A DNA stretch of 5,803 bases from Bacillota bacterium (GCA_023420715.1 JAEZVR010000043.1:1-5803), one strand, 5' to 3'; positions 1-5,653 are shown, counted from the stretch's first letter. Numbers and translations are program-made. The notes: generated by a model not told the origin, from the sequence alone.

Positions 1-128
1 AAAGTATTCATTTCAGATTTAGTGAGATCGCTAAAATACCCTTTCAACAGGGCTTCTTCTTGCGTGCGTTCAATTTTTTCATAAATACCCAAAAGTGTAT
101 CCATGATTTCATTAACATAAGCGTTCAT
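1..128 (-). CDS. MarR-family regulator, FabT-like, N-terminal fragment
   Basis: The first 42 codons of a minus-strand gene run off the left edge of the window. The peptide begins MNAYVNEIMDTLLGIYEKIE, a predicted amphipathic dimerisation helix. At residues 33-42 it reaches FSDLTKSEMN, which resembles the 'DLT.sEMhtI' entry into the winged helix of MarR proteins, especially the FabT type that represses fatty-acid synthesis genes in Firmicutes. The ATG at 128-126 is chosen because AGAGG (139-135) lies six bases upstream. The DNA-recognition helix and wing are outside the window, so the ligand and targets cannot be read. The gene follows ackA in the same direction, with a strong terminator ending 11 bases before its start codon. 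No promoter is visible between that terminator and the gene. Family assignment is moderate; the FabT subtype is an inference from a short match. Confidence 0.62.
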   Translation of the reverse strand, partial: MNAYVNEIMDTLLGIYEKIERTQEEALLKGYFSDLTKSEMNT

Positions 129-139
129 GTGCTGCCTCT

Positions 140-169
140 AAAAAAGGCCACCCTCCGAAGAGAATGGCC
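140..169 (-). terminator. Rho-independent terminator of pta-ackA
   Basis: On the minus strand, GGCCATTCTC (169-160) pairs with GAGGGTGGCC (155-146). This gives a 10-bp stem with two G-T wobbles, closed by a C(TTCG)G tetraloop (159-156), and six T residues follow (145-140). It begins 17 bases after the ackA stop codon. The T-tract runs straight into the ribosome binding site of the next gene, so the hairpin may act as a partial terminator or attenuator rather than a full stop. Confidence 0.92.
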
Positions 170-185
170 ATCGAACCGTAAAGAC

Positions 186-1388
186 TTAAGCCTTTGCCAG
201 ACGGGCCGTATCCATGGCAATCATCCATTCCTCATTGGTTGGAATGACCAGCACATCGACCTTAGATTCCCGACTCGCAACATTGCCCATCTCACCACGC
301 GGTAAATCCAGATTGGCTTGAACGTCGAAATCGATTCCCAAGAATTGGAGATCCGAACAAATGGCTTGCCGAACACCCTTGTCATTTTCGCCCACACCAG
401 CTGTAAAGACCAAAGCATCCACGCCACCCATAGCTGCAATATAGGACCCCACGACTTTACGGCATTGGTAAGCAAACATCGCCAGAGCCAGTTTGGCACG
501 TTCATTGCCTGCGTTCATTGCTTCTTCCAAATCTCTAAAATCTGAACTCACACCCGAAATACCGAGCATACCAGAATCTTTATTTAAGAGATTATCGATT
601 TCATCGACGGACTTACCCATCTGATTCATTAAATATTTGACAATCGCTGGATCAATATCCCCGCATCGCGTACCCATGGGCACACCAGCTAAAGGCGTAA
701 GCCCCATTGTCGTATCGACACAACGGCCCCCATCCACTGCAGCAATCGAAGATCCATTGCCTAAATGCAAGGTAATAATTTTTAGTTCTTTTGGATCTTT
801 GCCCAAATACTGTGCGGCCTGTGCTGAAACATACTGATGCGATGTGCCATGAAAGCCATAGCGACGAACACCATAGCGTTCATACGCTTCGTAAGGCAAG
901 GCATACATATAGGCGTAGTCTGGCATGGTCTGATGGAAAGCCGTATCAAAAACGGCCACCATCGGCACACCAGGAATGGCTTTTTCGCAGGCTTCAATCC
1001 CCGTCATATTTGCTGGATTGTGCAAAGGTGCAAGGGGAAAGCAATCGCGAATGGCTTGTTTAACATCATCCGTAATTTTGGCAGAAGTGGCAAAACGTTC
1101 ACCGCCATGCACCACCCGGTGTCCCACAGCTTCTATTTCATCCAACTGAGCAATGACACCATGTTCTTGATGCAAAAGCGCATCGACGACAGCGGCAATC
1201 GCCTCAGCATGAGTCGGCATCGGTAAAACCTGGGTAACTGCCGGCTGACCCATTTTTGTATGTTTGATCTGAGAGCCATCCAGGCCAATTCGTTCACATA
1301 ACCCCTTGGCAAAGACTTCCCCTGAGACATTTTCCATCAATTGATATTTTAATGATGAACTTCCTGCATTGATGACTAAAATTTTCAT
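186..1388 (-). CDS. ackA: Acetate kinase
   Basis: This 400-residue cytoplasmic enzyme of the ASKHA fold transfers the phosphoryl group of acetyl phosphate to ADP, giving acetate and ATP, and can also run in reverse. The length is normal for the family. Visible motifs are the N-terminal NAGSSSLKYQL (residues 7-17, with Asn7), GHRVVHGGERF (89-99, catalytic Arg91), VFDTAFH (146-152, Asp148), YGFHGTSH (177-184, His180), the nucleotide-binding HLGNGSS (208-214), MGTRCGDIDP (238-247, Arg241), FTAGVGEND (328-336), and TNEEW (384-388) with the Mg-ligand glutamate. The residues correspond to Asn7, Arg91, His180 and Arg241 of the Methanosarcina enzyme. The ATG overlaps the pta stop as ATGA, and AGGAG (1400-1396) lies seven bases upstream inside pta, so translation is probably coupled. 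The gene is intact and ends in TAA before a strong terminator. Confidence 0.98.
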   Translation of the reverse strand: MKILVINAGSSSLKYQLMENVSGEVFAKGLCERIGLDGSQIKHTKMGQPAVTQVLPMPTHAEAIAAVVDALLHQEHGVIAQLDEIEAVGHRVVHGGERFATSAKITDDVKQAIRDCFPLAPLHNPANMTGIEACEKAIPGVPMVAVFDTAFHQTMPDYAYMYALPYEAYERYGVRRYGFHGTSHQYVSAQAAQYLGKDPKELKIITLHLGNGSSIAAVDGGRCVDTTMGLTPLAGVPMGTRCGDIDPAIVKYLMNQMGKSVDEIDNLLNKDSGMLGISGVSSDFRDLEEAMNAGNERAKLALAMFAYQCRKVVGSYIAAMGGVDALVFTAGVGENDKGVRQAICSDLQFLGIDFDVQANLDLPRGEMGNVASRESKVDVLVIPTNEEWMIAMDTARLAKA

Positions 1389-2401
1389 GCTTGTTCTCCT
1401 GCCATATTTTGAGCTTGGACAGCTGTAATCGCCACAACACCGACAATATCATCGGCACTACAGCCACGGGATAAGTCGTTAACTGGCTTGGCAATCCCTT
1501 GGGTTACTGGCCCATAGGCTTCTGCCCCGCCTAGACGCTGAACCAATTTATAACCAATATTACCGGCATCCAAGGTCGGGAAAATCAGCGTGTTCGCGTG
1601 ACCTGCGACAGAACTTCCTGGCGCCTTAGACGCCGCAACACTCTCTACAAGTGCGGCATCGAGTTGGAGCTCACCATCCAATTTGAGATAAGGGGCTTTT
1701 TCTTTTGCCATACGGGTAGCTTCGACCACTTTATCCACCAACGGATTATTCGCACTGCCTTTTGTCGAATAAGAAAGCATGGCAACCCGAGGTTCACTTT
1801 GAGTCAACAACTCAAAGGTCTTCGCTGCAGAGATGGCGATTTCAGACAATTCCTCCGCTGTTGGATTTTCCACCAACCCACAATCGGAGAAGACAAAAAC
1901 ACCGTCTTCGCCATAGGTGCAATTCGGACAAACCATCAAAAAGAAGCAGGAAACGAGCTTCGTCCCTGGTGCGGTTTTAAGAATTTGCAAGGAGGGACGC
2001 AAGGTATCTGCAGAACTGTGAACCGCCCCCGAAACCATGCCATCCGCATAGCCCATTTTAACCAGCATCACACCAAAGTATGACACATCGAACATAATGC
2101 GCTTTGCCTGTTCTAAGGTTACGCCTTTATTCTTACGCAATTCATAGAAAACTTCCGCATACTCATCCAATTGATCAAAATGACGCGGATCAACAATCTC
2201 GGTTTTACTAATATCTAATTCTAGTTCACGCGCCTTGTGATTTAATTCCTCTGGATCACCAACAAGAATAATATCTGCCATGTCCATTTTTTGGACTTTG
2301 GCCGCCGCTTCTAAGACACGTGGATCATAAGACTCTGGTAAAACGATCCGTTTCTTATCTTGTTTTGCTCTTGTGTACAATTTTTGAATAAAAAAGCTCA
2401 T
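1385..2401 (-). CDS. pta: Phosphate acetyltransferase (short, single-domain type)
   Basis: Pta transfers the acetyl group of acetyl-CoA to phosphate, giving acetyl phosphate and CoA, and so feeds AckA. With this start the product has 338 residues, close to the roughly 325-335 of Firmicute Pta, and it lacks the extra N-terminal domains of the E. coli form. Family marks are KKRIVLPES near residue 16, SGAVHSSADTLRP (124-136, with the substrate-binding arginine at 135), and PVNDLSRGCSADD (306-318), whose Ser311, Arg312 and Asp317/318 match the active-site Ser309, Arg310 and Asp316 of the Methanosarcina enzyme. The ATG at 2401 is preferred over in-frame ATGs at 2449 and 2443 because AAGGAAGG sits eight bases upstream, MSFFIQKLYTRAKQ matches the usual N-terminus, and the predicted transcript starts near 2458. 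A cysteine-rich stretch around CPNC (158-161) is mildly unusual. It overlaps ackA by four bases. Confidence 0.97.
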   Translation of the reverse strand: MSFFIQKLYTRAKQDKKRIVLPESYDPRVLEAAAKVQKMDMADIILVGDPEELNHKARELELDISKTEIVDPRHFDQLDEYAEVFYELRKNKGVTLEQAKRIMFDVSYFGVMLVKMGYADGMVSGAVHSSADTLRPSLQILKTAPGTKLVSCFFLMVCPNCTYGEDGVFVFSDCGLVENPTAEELSEIAISAAKTFELLTQSEPRVAMLSYSTKGSANNPLVDKVVEATRMAKEKAPYLKLDGELQLDAALVESVAASKAPGSSVAGHANTLIFPTLDAGNIGYKLVQRLGGAEAYGPVTQGIAKPVNDLSRGCSADDIVGVVAITAVQAQNMAGEQA

Positions 2402-2409
2402 AACGCATA

Positions 2410-2417
2410 CCTTCCTT
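2410..2417 (-). promoter_or_regulatory. Ribosome binding site that fixes the pta start
   Basis: AAGGAAGG on the minus strand lies eight bases before the ATG at 2401. No comparable purine-rich site precedes the in-frame ATGs at 2449 or 2443, so this site decides the start. It begins on the base after the leader hairpin ends. Confidence 0.8.
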
Positions 2418-2446
2418 GACATCGAACTGACCGACTCAGTCATGTC
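2418..2446 (-). other. Leader hairpin of pta mRNA
   Basis: Within the predicted 57-base leader of pta, GACAT (2446-2442) pairs with ATGTC (2422-2418). GACTGA (2441-2436) pairs with TCAGTT (2430-2425), closing a GTCGG loop. A two-base CG bulge (2424-2423) separates the two stem parts, and one pair is a G-T wobble. The 3' arm ends directly against the AAGGAAGG ribosome binding site. No T-tract follows, so it is not a terminator. It could modulate ribosome loading or stabilise the 5' end; neither is shown. Confidence 0.55.
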
Positions 2447-2464
2447 CATTGCATTCGTAGAATT

Positions 2465-2493
2465 AGTATAATAAGTTTAACCGGTGTTCTCAA
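2465..2493 (-). promoter_or_regulatory. SigA-type promoter of pta-ackA
   Basis: On the minus strand, -35 TTGAGA (2493-2488) and -10 TATACT (2470-2465) each differ from consensus by one base and are 17 bases apart. The expected transcription start is an A near 2458. An A-rich run (AAAAAATT, 2512-2505) upstream of the -35 could serve as an UP-like element. No CcpA cre site was recognised. This is the best promoter in the pta-tmcAL intergenic region. Confidence 0.85.
2467..2472 (+). promoter_or_regulatory. Possible -10 element for tmcAL
   Basis: A perfect TATAAT on the plus strand overlaps the pta -10 element on the opposite strand. No good -35 hexamer lies 16-18 bases upstream and there is no TG extension, so it would be a weak promoter. 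It would give a start near 2479 and an 87-base leader for tmcAL. No better plus-strand promoter was found between 2473 and 2565. Confidence 0.4.
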
Positions 2494-2565
2494 CAATAAA
2501 TGCGAATTTTTTGTGCATCTTACCGAATGTCCAACCCGTCATCACACCGATAAACAGAGGTAACC

Positions 2566-3939
2566 ATGAAGACCATTGGTCTGATTACTGAATACAACCC
2601 GTTTCACAATGGCCATTTGCACCAGCTCGACCTCGTGCGCAATGCACATTCAGAAGAGGTTGCTTTTGTCGCCGTCATGAGTGGCCCGTGGACACAGCGC
2701 GGGGAGCCAAGCATCGTCAATCGCTGGACCAAAACCAAGCAAGCCCTCTCGTGTGGCGTGAACTTGGTCATCGAGATGCCTGTAGCCTATAGCTGTGCGC
2801 CAGCACCTATTTTTGCCAACATGGCGATAAAACTTTTAAGCAGTTTGGGGATCGTGAGCACCTTTGCTTGCGGCAGTGAAACAACACTAGAAGAGCGCCA
2901 AATCCTCCATCGTATCGCCGAAATATTCGAAGACGAACCTGATGAATTATCTCAAGAAATTAAGAAAAATCTCTCAAATGGCTGGAGTTATAGCGCCAGT
3001 TGCGCCAAAGCTTTAAGCGAATATTATGCGATGCAGGGAGAAAACAAAACATCATTAATTGTCCAAAAATTACTAAAAGGCAGTAACAATTGGCTCTGCA
3101 TCGAATATCTCAAAGCGAATCGCAAACTGACCAAGCCATTAAAACCACATATTCACGCACGTGAAGGCACAACCTATTTATCGCCCCATCTCTCTCAACC
3201 CGAACAACCGAGCGATTGTACGTATCATTCAAGCGCACGTGCCATCAGAACCTATCTTCAGGAATTAATGACCCAAGCGGATGCTCTTCCTGACATACGG
3301 GCGCTTGCCCTGGAACAGTTTCGCCCACTCTTTGCACATATGCCAGACCAAGCTTTGGCTCCACTTTTATACGCGCTACAGACTGGTCAGTACATCAATC
3401 TCAACACCTATGCAGAAGCTTGTATTAGATGCTTACTTGCAGATACGCCCCAGCATCTGGCCACTTACTTCGGCTGGGACATCCAGCTGGCCAAACGCAC
3501 ATTAAACCACCTCTATTTCCTCGATCGATCCCACAAAAAAGGACATTGTTGGGAAGATCTCATCAATGCATTGGAAGCCAAACACCTCACAAGCGCACAA
3601 ATTCAGCGCGCTTTAGCACAGCGATATCTCGGGATTCAGCAAACAGATCATGAACTGTTCAAAGACGCTCAACCCTTATTTATACGTGTGCTCGGCTTTG
3701 ATCAAACGGGGCGATATTTACTGAAGCACCTGAAAACCGATACTGATATTCCCATTTTTATGCGGGCATCAGACGAATTAAGCACTTCTGCTTATTCCCC
3801 TGCACTAAAACGCCTCATTGAAATAGACCATCTCGCCCATTGGCAATGGCAATGGCTTGCTAAAACTGGCAATACCGCGTTGGAACGGCAAGCGCCAATC
3901 CAGTACAAGCGACCAAAAACAAAGAAACTGGTCTTTTGA
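2566..3939 (+). CDS. tmcAL: tRNA(Met) cytidine acetate ligase (YlbM family)
   Basis: TmcAL activates acetate with ATP as acetyl-AMP and transfers the acetyl group to C34 of elongator tRNA-Met, making N4-acetylcytidine at the wobble position. The N-terminus GLITEYNPFHNGH (residues 5-17) is the nucleotidyltransferase signature with the HNGH nucleotide-binding motif. It is followed by MSGPWTQRGEPSIVNRW (38-54), CGSE (102-105), the NNWLCIEYLKA segment (174-184), HSSARAIR (221-228, equivalent to the family's 'iSSTaIR' segment), and C-terminal LFIRVLGFDQTGRYLLKHL (371-389). At 457 residues it is longer than the roughly 400-415 of Bacillus homologues. AGAGG (2556-2560) lies five bases before the ATG. 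It diverges from pta, whose pathway makes its substrates acetate and ATP, and tyrS follows 49 bases later. No terminator separates tmcAL from tyrS. Confidence 0.93.
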   Translation: MKTIGLITEYNPFHNGHLHQLDLVRNAHSEEVAFVAVMSGPWTQRGEPSIVNRWTKTKQALSCGVNLVIEMPVAYSCAPAPIFANMAIKLLSSLGIVSTFACGSETTLEERQILHRIAEIFEDEPDELSQEIKKNLSNGWSYSASCAKALSEYYAMQGENKTSLIVQKLLKGSNNWLCIEYLKANRKLTKPLKPHIHAREGTTYLSPHLSQPEQPSDCTYHSSARAIRTYLQELMTQADALPDIRALALEQFRPLFAHMPDQALAPLLYALQTGQYINLNTYAEACIRCLLADTPQHLATYFGWDIQLAKRTLNHLYFLDRSHKKGHCWEDLINALEAKHLTSAQIQRALAQRYLGIQQTDHELFKDAQPLFIRVLGFDQTGRYLLKHLKTDTDIPIFMRASDELSTSAYSPALKRLIEIDHLAHWQWQWLAKTGNTALERQAPIQYKRPKTKKLVF

Positions 3940-3952
3940 GCACCAATATCGT

Positions 3953-3958
3953 TACAAT
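3953..3958 (+). promoter_or_regulatory. Weak candidate -10 before tyrS
   Basis: TACAAT lies 30 bases upstream of the tyrS ATG in the short tmcAL-tyrS gap. The region 16-18 bases upstream (inside the end of tmcAL) has no convincing -35, and the TTGAGC at 3936-3941 is only 11 bases away. It could be a minor internal promoter, but cotranscription with tmcAL explains expression equally well. Confidence 0.22.
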
Positions 3959-3988
3959 AGAGTTAATTTTAATTGAAGGTAGAAACTT

Positions 3989-5227
3989 ATGAGCAAAACC
4001 TCAACGATTTATGACACATTAAAAGCAAGGGGCTACATTGCCCAAACAACAAACGAAGCTGCGATTCGCGACTTACTTTCAAAACCTGGTACAACCTTTT
4101 ATATCGGCTTTGACCCCACCGCAGACAGTCTGCATGTCGGCCATTTTGTCACCATGATGGTCATGGCCCATTTACAACGTGCCGGACACCGACCCATTGC
4201 ATTATTGGGCGGTGGAACTGGAATGGTTGGCGATCCTTCCGGACGCACAGATTTAAGACAAGTGCTCACGCCAGAGACCATACAACATAACGTATCCCGT
4301 TTTAGGGAACAAATGAAAATCCTGGTCAATTTCGAAGATGATCAGGCCATCATGGTGGATAACGCCGAGTGGTTAATGCCTCTAAATTATATTGATTTTT
4401 TGCGGGAAGTCGGTTCATGTTTTTCTGTAAACCGCATGCTCACTGCCGAATGCTATAAACAACGAATGGAAAAAGGGCTCACCTTCCTTGAATTCAATTA
4501 TATGCTCATGCAAGGCTACGACTTTCTGATGCTGTATCGAAAATATGGGTGTTTACTCGAAATCGGGGGCGATGATCAATGGTCAAACATTTTAGCCGGT
4601 ATCGATCTCATCCGCCGCAAAGAACAGCAAGAGGCCTATGGCCTCACCCTAAAACTCCTCACAACCAGCGAAGGCACCAAAATGGGGAAAACCGCCAAGG
4701 GCGCACTCTGGCTCGATCCCAATCGCACCCCACCTTTTGATTTTTATCAATATTGGCGCAATATTGATGATGCAGATGTCATCAACTGCTTGAAGCTGCT
4801 GACCTTCGTTCCTTTAGACGAGATCGACAATTACGCAACCTTCGAAGGTGCTGCCATAAACGAAGCCAAAAAACGTCTTGCCTACGAAGTGACCAAAATT
4901 GTACACGGGGAAGAGGCCGCACAAGTCGCACAAGAACAGGCGCTAGCGCTCTTTGCCGGAGCTGGACGCAGTGAGACAATGCCGACCACCGATTTGGCGC
5001 TTGCCGAAGTTGAAAAAGGGATCCCGTTACTGGATATCTTGTTAAAAGCCACCCTAATTCCTTCTAAAGCTGAAGGCAAACGTCTCATGAAACAAGGTGG
5101 TCTGTATTTAAATGATCAGGCGATCAAAGATTTCGAGTATCTCCTGACCCCTTCAGATTTCACCGACCAGGAAGCGATTCTCCGCAAAGGAAAAAAAGTC
5201 TATCACAGACTCCAGCTCATTCAATAA
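3989..5227 (+). CDS. tyrS: Tyrosyl-tRNA synthetase
   Basis: This class Ic synthetase charges tRNA-Tyr with tyrosine in the cytoplasm as a homodimer. The 412-residue length is typical of the TyrS group. The Rossmann catalytic domain starts with YIGFDPTADSLHVGH (residues 38-52, HIGH-type motif HVGH). The tyrosine pocket is represented by YMLMQGYD (171-178; Tyr171, Gln175 and Asp178 correspond to Tyr169, Gln173 and Asp176 of the Geobacillus enzyme). GGDDQWSNI (193-201) and the KMSKS-type loop KMGKT (231-235) follow. The C-terminal S4 RNA-binding domain spans roughly 345-410, including PSKAEGKRLMKQGGLYLN (358-375). GAAGG (3975-3979) precedes the ATG by nine bases. Unlike many Firmicute tyrS genes it has no room for a T-box leader; the gap to tmcAL is 49 bases. 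It ends in TAA before a 14-bp stem terminator. Confidence 0.97.
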   Translation: MSKTSTIYDTLKARGYIAQTTNEAAIRDLLSKPGTTFYIGFDPTADSLHVGHFVTMMVMAHLQRAGHRPIALLGGGTGMVGDPSGRTDLRQVLTPETIQHNVSRFREQMKILVNFEDDQAIMVDNAEWLMPLNYIDFLREVGSCFSVNRMLTAECYKQRMEKGLTFLEFNYMLMQGYDFLMLYRKYGCLLEIGGDDQWSNILAGIDLIRRKEQQEAYGLTLKLLTTSEGTKMGKTAKGALWLDPNRTPPFDFYQYWRNIDDADVINCLKLLTFVPLDEIDNYATFEGAAINEAKKRLAYEVTKIVHGEEAAQVAQEQALALFAGAGRSETMPTTDLALAEVEKGIPLLDILLKATLIPSKAEGKRLMKQGGLYLNDQAIKDFEYLLTPSDFTDQEAILRKGKKVYHRLQLIQ

Positions 5228-5236
5228 GCACCAACC

Positions 5237-5270
5237 AAAAATCCCCATCGATCAATTCGATGGGGATTTT
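5237..5270. terminator. Bidirectional terminator after tyrS
   Basis: AAAATCCCCATCGA (5238-5251) and TCGATGGGGATTTT (5257-5270) form a perfect 14-bp stem with a five-base TCAAT loop. The A/T ends supply a T-tract in both directions: TTTT on plus and TTTTT on minus. It begins nine bases after the tyrS stop and would also catch transcripts coming from rpsT. Confidence 0.9.
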
Positions 5271-5275
5271 ACAGT

Positions 5276-5303
5276 AAACAAAAGCTCCATCCTGAGATAG
5301 AGC
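5276..5303 (-). terminator. Rho-independent terminator of rpsT
   Basis: On the minus strand, GCTCTATC (5303-5296) pairs with GATGGAGC (5291-5284) around a TCAG tetraloop. The stem is 8 bp with one T-G wobble, and TTTTGTTT (5283-5276) follows. It lies 30 bases after the rpsT stop codon and just before the bidirectional tyrS terminator. Confidence 0.85.
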
Positions 5304-5333
5304 CTGATCAGACGGGTCAAAGACACCGAAACC

Positions 5334-5588
5334 TTATTTGGACAACAATTTAGCCAAACGAGATTTTTGACGTGCTGCTGTATTTTTATGCAAAATACCT
5401 TTTGCACAAGCTTTATCAATTGCTTTTTGCGCAGCTTTAACATGATCAATCACATTTTCTGCACCTTCTGCAATTGCAGCATCTGCACGTTTAACGATCG
5501 TTCTTAAAGCGCTTTTATTTTTCTTATTAATGAGACGTTTATGCTCACTGACAGAAACACGCTTAATGGCAGATTTGATATTCGGCAT
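5334..5588 (-). CDS. rpsT: 30S ribosomal protein S20
   Basis: S20 is a small basic three-helix protein that binds the 5' domain and helix 44 of 16S rRNA early in 30S assembly. The 84-residue product starts MPNIKSAIKRVSVSEHKRL, the family's usual N-terminus. It contains the lysine/arginine-rich NKKNKSALRTIVKRA (residues 21-35) and ends HKNTAARQKSRLAKLLSK (67-84), which matches the conserved 'iHkNtAaRkKSRL' segment. Length is typical (about 83-90). The ATG at 5588 is preferred over an in-frame GTG at 5597 because the GTG lies inside the AGGAGGTG ribosome binding site. The gene is monocistronic, with its own promoter and terminator, convergent with tyrS and downstream of a tRNA-Pro gene on the same strand. 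Confidence 0.97.
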   Translation of the reverse strand: MPNIKSAIKRVSVSEHKRLINKKNKSALRTIVKRADAAIAEGAENVIDHVKAAQKAIDKACAKGILHKNTAARQKSRLAKLLSK

Positions 5589-5594
5589 CTGTTT

Positions 5595-5602
5595 CACCTC
5601 CT
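5595..5602 (-). promoter_or_regulatory. Ribosome binding site of rpsT
   Basis: AGGAGGTG on the minus strand is a full anti-16S match lying six bases before the ATG at 5588. It overlaps the GTG at 5597 and so rules that codon out as the start. Confidence 0.9.
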
Positions 5603-5615
5603 GTTAGACTCAACA

Positions 5616-5652
5616 TGTTCTGAGATCATAACACAAAGGCAATCTCAGAACA
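5616..5652. repeat. Perfect 11-bp inverted repeat across the rpsT promoter
   Basis: TGTTCTGAGAT (5616-5626) and ATCTCAGAACA (5642-5652) are exact reverse complements separated by 15 bases. One arm contains most of the -35 hexamer and the other runs from the last two bases of the -10 to about +3, so the dyad is centred near -16 in the promoter spacer. Each arm also holds a 7-base palindrome (TCTGAGA or TCTCAGA). No T-tract follows, and most of it would not be transcribed into the rpsT message, so a DNA operator is more likely than an RNA structure. The binding protein is unknown. Confidence 0.75.
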
Positions 5653-5653
5653 A
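5625..5653 (-). promoter_or_regulatory. Extended -10 promoter of rpsT
   Basis: On the minus strand, -35 TTGTTC (5653-5648) and -10 TATGAT (5630-5625) are 17 bases apart, and a TGT precedes the -10, giving an extended -10 (TGnTATGAT). The expected start is an A near 5618, giving a leader of about 30 bases. An 11-bp inverted repeat brackets the element. Confidence 0.82.

Noticed and set aside
1598..2083. 161-codon plus-strand ORF antisense to pta
   Set aside because: Its composition and odd residue mix are those of an opposite-strand shadow. It has no ribosome binding site or recognisable domain and lies wholly within a well-conserved gene. The same holds for the 129-codon ORF at 837-1226 antisense to ackA.
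2402..2449. In-frame 16-codon N-terminal extension of pta from ATGs at 2449 or 2443
   Set aside because: No ribosome binding site precedes these codons, the predicted transcript begins only about nine bases upstream, and the extension overlaps a leader hairpin. The start at 2401 has a strong site and the family's normal N-terminus.
2440..2454. Five-codon upstream ORF (ATG CAA TGG ACA TGA) in the pta leader
   Set aside because: It has no ribosome binding site and starts about four bases after the predicted transcription start; a chance ORF.
2500..2518. Imperfect dyad ATGCGAATTTTTTGTGCAT upstream of the pta promoter as a cre, Rex or CRP/FNR-type site
   Set aside because: Only the outer four bases pair well and the sequence does not fit the cre, Rex or FNR consensus. 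The A-tract is better explained as an UP-like element.
5292..5298. CTGAGAT in the rpsT terminator matching the arm of the promoter inverted repeat
   Set aside because: A seven-base match at a hairpin loop is within chance and does not extend to the full 11-base arm.
5589..5597. GTG start for rpsT at 5597 adding three residues
   Set aside because: The GTG is part of the AGGAGGTG ribosome binding site. ATG at 5588 has correct spacing and the conserved MPNIKSA start.
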